A stretch of DNA of 64,000 nt from JBEKIK01 sp963838495 (GTDB lineage: Bacteria > Planctomycetota > Planctomycetia > Pirellulales > Thermoguttaceae): contig CAWIRC010000001.1 in NCBI GenBank assembly GCA_963838495.1, forward strand, positions 682,001 to 746,000. Direction: 5' to 3'. Positions 59,049-64,000 of this stretch are shown here, piece after piece. The position numbers and the translations under genes are program-made. Positions within the stretch are counted from its first letter, which is position 1. Each line of letters begins with the position of its first letter. The notes under the pieces are model-generated. The model did not search any database. It worked only from the letters and a program-made list of their open reading frames with translations, and was not told the DNA's origin.

Positions 59049-59225
59049 GACGCGCGAGCGTCCTTTATCTGCTTCCTGGAAAACCGCTAACCTGGGTCTG
59101 TAAGACCCTTGATGAACAGAAGCAGTGCTTGGACCGCGCTCCGTAAGGAGCGTCGGCCATGTGCTGTTCTGTTCACCCCTTAGCGGGGGTTCCAGGAGCG
59201 GCCGTGGTCCGGCGCTCCTTTTTTT
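59049..59225 (+). promoter_or_regulatory. Structured leader RNA with a possible terminator switch
   Basis: Hairpins GACGC-GCGA-GCGTC (GNRA loop, 59049-59062), GGGTCT..AGACCC (59094-59108) and CGCTCC-GTAA-GGAGCG (59137-59152) lie inside a long-range helix TCCTGGAA/TTCCAGGA (59074-59081 with 59190-59197). CTGCTTC/GAAGCAG and TGAACAG/CTGTTCA can also pair. A strong terminator (AGGAGCG at 59194-59200 with CGCTCCT at 59213-59219, then seven T) reuses bases of the long helix. The two structures exclude each other, which is the arrangement of a riboswitch or attenuator. It stands about 55 nt before the gene at 59280. I match it to no known class. Confidence 0.6.
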
Positions 59226-59279
59226 ATTGCACTTGAATTAACAAGCAGATGAATAACTCGTACACGAAAGGTATCAAAA

Positions 59280-59606
59280 ATGTCTGGTCGTACAGTTTTT
59301 TTAATCTTGGCCTTTTTTACCGGCCTGCTTGGCGCTTGCGGGGATGGATTATTCACCAGTTGGGCTCAAAAAGATAAAGTCTGGCACCTGGTTATTGGAT
59401 GGCTAATGTGCAATGTTGCCCTCGGCATTCTGGCCCACGCATTGAAAAAAGGCACGTTGATTGAGGCGATGGTGATTTACACCGTGGTCAGTGATGTGCT
59501 GATTCTGCTGATGAGCATTTTCATTTTCAAGGAGGAAGTTTCAACCCACGCATACTATGGAGCAATCCTTGCCATGCTCGGGGCAGTGATTATGCAACTG
59601 AAATGA
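59280..59606 (+). CDS. Small DMT/SMR-like membrane transporter
   Basis: 108 residues, four TM helices (near 5-25, 34-54, 60-82, 85-106). The pattern, with HLVIGWLMCNVALGILAHAL and AYYGAILAMLGAVIMQL, is like EamA/SMR-type transporters at the length of an SMR protein. These export or import small cations, guanidinium-like molecules or sugars. It is preceded by the structured leader and followed by the DUF2156 gene with a 13 nt gap, so leader, transporter and DUF2156 probably form a regulated unit. Confidence 0.75.
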   Translation: MSGRTVFLILAFFTGLLGACGDGLFTSWAQKDKVWHLVIGWLMCNVALGILAHALKKGTLIEAMVIYTVVSDVLILLMSIFIFKEEVSTHAYYGAILAMLGAVIMQLK

Positions 59607-59619
59607 GAGGCAGGAATAT

Positions 59620-60531
59620 ATGATTCCAACATTTCCAAAATTCAAAAGGCTGGAACTTTCAGATCGGTCGGAAGTCGAGCAATTTACCAGCCAACATCCG
59701 CCATACTCGGACTATAATTTCACAAGTCTCTGGTGTTGGGATATTTATGATCGCGTTTTACTCTCGCAGCTAGATGGCCATCTAATTGTGCAATTCACCG
59801 ACGATGCGACTGGAGAGCCTTTTTATTCATTCTTTGGTTCCAACACGGAGTTTTCCGTGAAATTAGCTGACAAAGTATTTTCTAAAATGGAACATGACGG
59901 CTTGAAGCCTGTCCTGCGACTTGTGCCCGAAAATATGATCGGCGTCCTAGATCATGGTCGGTTTCAAATTGAGGATGATCGGGATAATCATGATTATATT
60001 ATTTCCTTGGAAAGAATTATGACTTTTCAGGGTAATGCTTTTCAACGTCATAGATACCTGAGTAATTGTTTTAAAAAACAATATCTAAACGCTCAGATAG
60101 TTGAATTTGATGTTGGCGACAAATTTACTCATCGGATGATCGAGCGGGTCTCCGCGACTTGGCAACAAAATAAAGGGTATTCAGTCAATCATGAACAAAA
60201 GGCACTGAAAAGACTTTTTCAGATCGACCATATGCAGGCCCCGAATTATTACGGCCTTTACATTAAAAACGATCTTGTGGCTTTCCATGTGGTGGAAAAA
60301 CTTTGCAATAATTATGCGATCGGTCATTTCATGAAGGCGGATACGCGACTGAAAGGCGTGTATTCATTTCTTTTGCAGGCAATGGCAAAGAATATTTATG
60401 AAAGGGGATTTCGCTTTCTAAACATCGAGCAAGACCTTGGTATTCCCGGTTTGAGGACAGCCAAAACCGCTCTCAGACCGATTTATTTTTTGAAGAAATA
60501 TACTGTATCAAAAATTTTAAATAGCGAGTAA
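59620..60531 (+). CDS. DUF2156-like GNAT-fold protein
   Basis: 303 residues. The fold follows the C-terminal lysyl-transferase half of MprF (DUF2156/PF09924): HPPYSDYNFTSLWCWDIYDR near the start, FQRHRYLSNCFKKQYLNAQI, DHMQAPNYYGLYIKNDLVAF and RFLNIEQDLGIPGLRTAKTA, where acceptor and donor contacts lie. Such proteins transfer an aminoacyl group from tRNA to lipids or other substrates, or act as plain acetyltransferases. AGGAATAT lies before ATG 59620. The pairing with a membrane transporter hints at lipid or small-molecule modification. Confidence 0.75.
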   Translation: MIPTFPKFKRLELSDRSEVEQFTSQHPPYSDYNFTSLWCWDIYDRVLLSQLDGHLIVQFTDDATGEPFYSFFGSNTEFSVKLADKVFSKMEHDGLKPVLRLVPENMIGVLDHGRFQIEDDRDNHDYIISLERIMTFQGNAFQRHRYLSNCFKKQYLNAQIVEFDVGDKFTHRMIERVSATWQQNKGYSVNHEQKALKRLFQIDHMQAPNYYGLYIKNDLVAFHVVEKLCNNYAIGHFMKADTRLKGVYSFLLQAMAKNIYERGFRFLNIEQDLGIPGLRTAKTALRPIYFLKKYTVSKILNSE

Positions 60532-60590
60532 TGAAATGATCTTTACAAGAACCGCTGACCTGATCAGTCCAATGCGAAAGGAGGTGAATT

Positions 60591-60704
60591 ATGACAAACG
60601 GTTATGGCACAAAAGAGCCCAACAACCAAAAGAAGCCCTCGGTTAAGAAACCGGAAAAGGGAACGCCAAAGCCCCGCCGTAAACTAAGCCAAGCGAAAGG
60701 CTGA
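60591..60704 (+). CDS. Small basic protein, 37 residues
   Basis: MTNGYGTKEPNNQKK then KPSVKKPEKGTPKPRRKL and a stop. A strong AAAGGAGGTGAATT precedes the ATG. It is rich in Lys, Pro and Arg with no hydrophobic stretch, so it may bind nucleic acid. Too short to compare with families. Confidence 0.6.
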   Translation: MTNGYGTKEPNNQKKPSVKKPEKGTPKPRRKLSQAKG

Positions 60705-60736
60705 GGAAATCGCGGAGTTATTGCTAAAAAATAAAT

Positions 60737-60773
60737 CCGCCCTGTCGTGGTGGGAATTCATGTGACAGGGCGG
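60737..60773 (-). terminator. Terminator of the DUF932 gene
   Basis: CCGCCCTGTC/GACAGGGCGG is a perfect 10 bp stem. On the minus strand ATTTATTTTTT follows, so it ends transcription about 10 nt after the stop at 60784. Confidence 0.8.
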
Positions 60774-60783
60774 TAGGGGAAAG

Positions 60784-61827
60784 CTATGCAGATACAACCG
60801 ACAGAAGTGCCGAAGCTTTTTCTTCGGCCTCTGTGCGATTGCCTGCGAATTGCGATTCCCGGGCAAGCTGGGTTAGCGCATCGACTATCGACCAGATTGT
60901 GAATCGCCCTTGCTTCCGGGCGATTTCAATGGCTTGGGACGTAAGCGACTTCGTAATTCCGGCCTTCGTGAGGAGTTTTTCAACTTCCATGGCATCCTGG
61001 CCGTAGGTCGTTTCCATTGCTTTCGCAACGACTCGGGCGAAGCCGTCTTTTCGCTCGTCGCGTTTTTGCACTAAGGACTCGATAGCAGCGCGAATGTCCG
61101 AGAGTGAATCGCGGACGCGTCCGGTGTGCTTGCGGGTAAACTCGGTCACTTCGGTTGCATCCCAGATGATATGGTTTGCGCATACGGCCTGGAACCAAAA
61201 AGTCGAAATGCCGACTGTTCGTTTGCCGACCTCTGAATTCCAGACAAAGAAACCTGGTGCGAACGCCTCGCCGCCGATCTCCGTCCAGCCGGCAGGGTCG
61301 ATCATGAAGGTAAACATATCCTGCTCGCCGGCGTAGAGTCCGGTCGCGCCGTTAAAGCCTTTTTGTGGGGGAGTGAAGTCAACGGCGAATTCCTGGAGCG
61401 TTGCAACAAGATCAGCGTTCCAAAGCCGCTTGTATTGCTCGCCGTTTACGGCCCGAATGATAGTGTTGTCATAGCACAAGGCTTGAAGATCTAAATCCTC
61501 ACGTGTACGCTGGCGAAGCGTTTCATTCAACACAACGGCAGCCGTCTCTGGGCTCAGTCGGTTGACTGTGTCTTTTGATGCGCCAGCGATAGAACACAAT
61601 TGAGTAAATGACCAATCGGTCATAAAACATGGAGCATTTCCATTCACCCTAAGTGCGATGCGTTCTTCATGCAGCACGGGCCGGAATTCTGTGCTGACTT
61701 CTTTGACTCGTCGGCTGCGTTCCTTCATTGCAGAACAATGGGCGGACAAGTCGGCCAGACTTTCAAAGCGTTCATCAGGCGGTCGTTTAAACAATTCGTG
61801 GTTGGCATGGGTAAGGTTTGCCATCAT
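60784..61827 (-). CDS. DUF932 phage/plasmid-like protein
   Basis: 347 residues with GAAGGAG upstream of two adjacent ATG codons (61824 or 61827). The body follows DUF932 (PF06067): APCFMTDWSFTQLCSIAGAS near residue 65, LCYDNTIIRAVNGEQYKRLW, LYAGEQDMFTFMIDP and FWFQAVCANHIIWDATEV. Members are common on plasmids and phages. The function is not established; some are linked to replication or strand transfer. A conserved C-terminal helical region ends the protein. It is convergent with the small basic gene. Confidence 0.85.
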   Translation of the reverse strand: MMANLTHANHELFKRPPDERFESLADLSAHCSAMKERSRRVKEVSTEFRPVLHEERIALRVNGNAPCFMTDWSFTQLCSIAGASKDTVNRLSPETAAVVLNETLRQRTREDLDLQALCYDNTIIRAVNGEQYKRLWNADLVATLQEFAVDFTPPQKGFNGATGLYAGEQDMFTFMIDPAGWTEIGGEAFAPGFFVWNSEVGKRTVGISTFWFQAVCANHIIWDATEVTEFTRKHTGRVRDSLSDIRAAIESLVQKRDERKDGFARVVAKAMETTYGQDAMEVEKLLTKAGITKSLTSQAIEIARKQGRFTIWSIVDALTQLARESQFAGNRTEAEEKASALLSVVSA

Positions 61828-61950
61828 ACAACTCCTTCAGAGAATAAACCAGATTGAGAAAGAACAATTAGTTGTACGGTATCGCAATAAAATAGTGTTG
61901 GTCAAACAAAATAATTTGCTTGCATCACTATATTATGGCACTCTTGGGAA

Positions 61951-62403
61951 ATGAAAGACGAACCTGTCATTGACGATATTCCTGAAGATGCCAACCTGCC
62001 AGCGACGAAACGCGATATCGCTGTAGTAAGAAAAGAAATTCACGACTCGGTTGCTGAATTACGCACAGAGATGGGCGAAATGCGAAACGAGTTTCACACA
62101 GAAATGAAGGATATGCAAGGCGGATTACGCACGGAGATGAAAGGGATGCAAGGTGGATTGCGTTCGGAAATGAAAGATATGCGAGATGGGTTACGTTCAG
62201 AAATGAAAGATATGCGAGATGGGTTACGTTCAGAAATGAAAGAAATGAAAGACGAAATAATGAATCATTTCGACGCGGCCGTCGAGAACATCGAGGATTC
62301 ATTTCGTGGCGCTAATGCCGATGAAATCTCCCTCATAAAAAACAATCTCAAAAATCACAGAGAGCGGCTTGACGTGATTGAAGAGCGTGTTGGTCTAAGG
62401 TAA
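61951..62403 (+). CDS. Coiled-coil protein with 11-residue repeats
   Basis: 150 residues. From residue 35 to 105 there are tandem units like LRSEMKDMRDG, encoded by a 33 bp repeat whose copies near 62,155-62,240 are nearly identical. Eleven-residue periodicity favours a right-handed coiled coil. It ends in a globular tail (ADEISLIKNNLKNHRERLDV). It may oligomerise. No family is recognised. Repeat number could vary between strains. Confidence 0.7.
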   Translation: MKDEPVIDDIPEDANLPATKRDIAVVRKEIHDSVAELRTEMGEMRNEFHTEMKDMQGGLRTEMKGMQGGLRSEMKDMRDGLRSEMKDMRDGLRSEMKEMKDEIMNHFDAAVENIEDSFRGANADEISLIKNNLKNHRERLDVIEERVGLR

Positions 62404-62737
62404 TAAACCAAGATTCAATTGGGTGGAATTCTTGTGATTCAAGTGCCATTATGGCAGTCATTTATTGAATTGCATAATATATAGGTGGTATCAAAACGTA
62501 CCCCAAGTCCTGCAATAAAATATTTATAAGATATTATCTTGCAATATGTTGTGTAAATTGTGGGCGATTGTATCGTGGCGTTCGGTATAGTACTTGCACT
62601 CCCCTTTAGGCTATCTGATATGGCACCTGTTGAAGTAAGGCATCTGAAGACCTGTACGATCCCCATTTTTTAATAGCTCGATCTATGGATTGGCGCGAGT
62701 ACATAGATAGGAGCTTATACAAGGAGGGCACAATTGA
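62404..62737. promoter_or_regulatory. Upstream region of the sigma-factor gene
   Basis: About 330 nt without a gene. A TATAGT near 62,588 could be a -10 box, but I cannot find a matched -35. AAGGAGGG lies 12 nt before the ATG at 62738. Confidence 0.4.
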
Positions 62738-63415
62738 ATGCCTACTGAACAACTGCCGTCTCAGGGGGAGCTTGAAAAAGCCCTGCGGGACAGTCCTCGT
62801 TATTTTTTTGAGGTAATAGATGAGTACTACCGGCGAATTTTGATGCAATATATCAAAAAGCATTCGTGGGGCGTGCTCGACACACATGAGTTGCTCGATG
62901 CGTACCAGGAGGTAATGACAGCCCTCTGGGAGCGTATTCAGAAATCCGATTTTGATCCGGATCGCCCGATGCGTATTGTGTATCGAATCGCTCGGAATAT
63001 AGCGGTATCGATGCGGCGGCGAAAAATGAGATGCCCTGTTAACATAAATCAAGATGCGGTTGTCAATGCCATTGCATCAGATTTAGTAAACACAACAACG
63101 GGGTTAGAGTGGCGATTATTATCGCCGGAAGAACGTCGGGAATTTCAACAGGCCGTGGAGGAAATCATCGGCAAATTACCTCCACGCCAACGCTTAGCTG
63201 CCCAGGCGTTTGCAGAAACGTATGAGGAATTACGAGAAAAGGATATGTACCGCCCACTCGCAGCAGCGATGAGTGCGATCAGCGGGAAAATGGAGGATGT
63301 GGCGACGGCCAAGAGTGCTTGGCGGTTTGCCAGGGAGAAAATTCAGGAAGAACTCGCCCGTCGGGGCTTTGGTTTTATGAAGGGATCGGCCAATGACGAA
63401 AGTCAATGGAGGTAA
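62738..63415 (+). CDS. Sigma-70-family (ECF-like) sigma factor
   Basis: 225 residues. LLDAYQEVMTALWERIQKSD with IVYRIARNIAVSMRRRK is region 2, and the long helical span EEIIGKLPPRQRLAAQAFAE followed by AAAMSAISGKMEDVATAKSA resembles region 4. Its length is slightly above the ECF norm. It would direct RNA polymerase to a set of promoters, possibly those of this element. Its stop overlaps the next gene by 23 nt, so co-translation is likely. Confidence 0.78.
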   Translation: MPTEQLPSQGELEKALRDSPRYFFEVIDEYYRRILMQYIKKHSWGVLDTHELLDAYQEVMTALWERIQKSDFDPDRPMRIVYRIARNIAVSMRRRKMRCPVNINQDAVVNAIASDLVNTTTGLEWRLLSPEERREFQQAVEEIIGKLPPRQRLAAQAFAETYEELREKDMYRPLAAAMSAISGKMEDVATAKSAWRFAREKIQEELARRGFGFMKGSANDESQWR

Positions 63416-63791
63416 TCGTGAGGAGCGCGCCAAGGAGGCGCTTATCGTTTCGGCCCTATATAAAGATGATAGTTTTGATGAGAATATCGATATAGACCGT
63501 CTGCCGGAATTGACCGAAGACGAAGAGAAAGCAATGAAGTCCTTGGGGCCGGATTTCATCGGTCAAATTATTGAAGGCAAGATGAAGGCGGACCAGAATT
63601 ATGTATCGGGTGAACTCCATAACAAGGCCGAAGACGAATTAGCTTTGGCGGGTGGAACGTTAGGGTTTGGTCTCGACCGGGCAGACGAGATCGACGATTT
63701 GACGTTCCAGGAGTTGGAGAAGCAAAGACAGGAGATATTGGATCGCAAACGTCGGGAGCAGGAAAAAAATGAAAATTCGGGCGGAGCGTGA
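63393..63791 (+). CDS. Acidic hypothetical protein in the sigma-factor operon
   Basis: 132 residues, highly charged (many Glu/Asp, Lys). No TM. The last third is helical (DLTFQELEKQRQEILDRKRR). It overlaps both neighbours by 23 nt, so the three genes are a tight operon. It could be an anti-sigma or adaptor, but no motif shows it. Confidence 0.6.
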   Translation: MTKVNGGNREERAKEALIVSALYKDDSFDENIDIDRLPELTEDEEKAMKSLGPDFIGQIIEGKMKADQNYVSGELHNKAEDELALAGGTLGFGLDRADEIDDLTFQELEKQRQEILDRKRREQEKNENSGGA

Positions 63792-64000
63792 ACTGGATCA
63801 GGAAGCTAATCGTGTCCTTCAAGCTCTCGACATGTGGCGGGTGCCAGTTGATCCGTTCGCGATTGTGAGAGAGGAGGGGATAGAGCTTGCCCCCGGCGAA
63901 TATGGCCCGAATTTTGACGCTAGGATTGAATATCTAACTCCGATTCGGCAATTCGCAATCTACTATAAAGAGGCTGGTGTTGACCGAACCGGAGGGAGAG
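63769..64000 (+). CDS. ImmA/IrrE-family metallopeptidase, start only
   Basis: The frame from ATG 63769 runs to the window end (77 residues). DMWRVPVDPFAIVREEGIEL, then RIEYLTPIRQFAIYYKEAGV fits the N-terminal strands of ImmA/IrrE (DUF955), just before the HEXXH zinc motif, which would lie outside. ImmA cleaves phage-type repressors and frees mobile elements for transfer. Its place after a sigma factor and an acidic protein suggests that one of those is its target or regulator. Confidence 0.75.
   Translation, partial: MKIRAERELDQEANRVLQALDMWRVPVDPFAIVREEGIELAPGEYGPNFDARIEYLTPIRQFAIYYKEAGVDRTGGR

Noticed and set aside
59049..59225. Known RNAs (tmRNA, RNase P, SRP, 6S, ykkC) for the structured leader
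   Set aside because: None of their conserved sequence blocks can be found.

Overview
The window reads as a segment of a Planctomycetota-like genome (the Phycisphaerae are a plausible home). It carries secreted proteins with VPEP-type PEP-CTERM sorting tails fused to autotransporter-associated beta-strand repeats, a set of plant-polysaccharide-degrading enzymes, and an anaerobic glycyl-radical enzyme pair. The assignment rests on recognised families and was not searched.

0.06-3.5 kb: a dense minus-strand array of 19 recognisable or degenerate tRNA genes, interrupted by an HNH endonuclease gene and a small membrane-protein gene. Five of the tRNA genes are interrupted by 23-31 nt palindromes that all have the form GGGCACC-stem-loop-GGTCG, in two places apparently nested inside one another. 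Two tRNAs carry Leu anticodons in a body with a short variable loop.

4.3-16.2 kb: a roughly 9 kb PEP-CTERM beta-strand-repeat gene broken by about nine frame changes, a PEP-CTERM relic, and an intact GH128-like/PEP-CTERM protein. 16.6-31.2 kb: GH16, a degenerate IS, a BNR_4-like PEP-CTERM protein, a glycyl-radical activase with a HypD-like glycyl-radical enzyme (two frameshifts), a CE15 glucuronoyl esterase, a GH28 gene cut by an IS903-type insertion with a 9 bp target duplication, and GH51 arabinofuranosidase. Together these suit breakdown of xylan, pectin and arabinan. 32.1-37.4 kb: broken CheR, hybrid histidine kinase, CheX and GGDEF-like genes, a decayed signalling block.

37.6-41.9 kb: remnants of tRNA-Arg(CCG)-targeted integration. 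There is an integrase tail, two copies of the tRNA 3' half, a ~115 bp direct repeat, and between them a GC-rich SDR / substrate-binding-protein pair plus an NmrA-like gene that look transferred.

42.3-64 kb: a plasmid- or ICE-like module whose reading frames are all intact. It has two replication-relaxation proteins, a TraG/VirD4-like ATPase, RepA with four 22 bp iterons, a ParA/RHH partition pair, a serine recombinase, a CHC2-TOPRIM primase, DUF932, a sigma factor and the start of an ImmA/IrrE protease. A 1140-residue cysteine-rich surface protein with an almost perfect 561 bp internal duplication sits as cargo between duplicated copies of the relaxation/traG gene junction. A structured leader with a possible terminator/antiterminator switch precedes a small DMT-like membrane protein and a DUF2156 protein.
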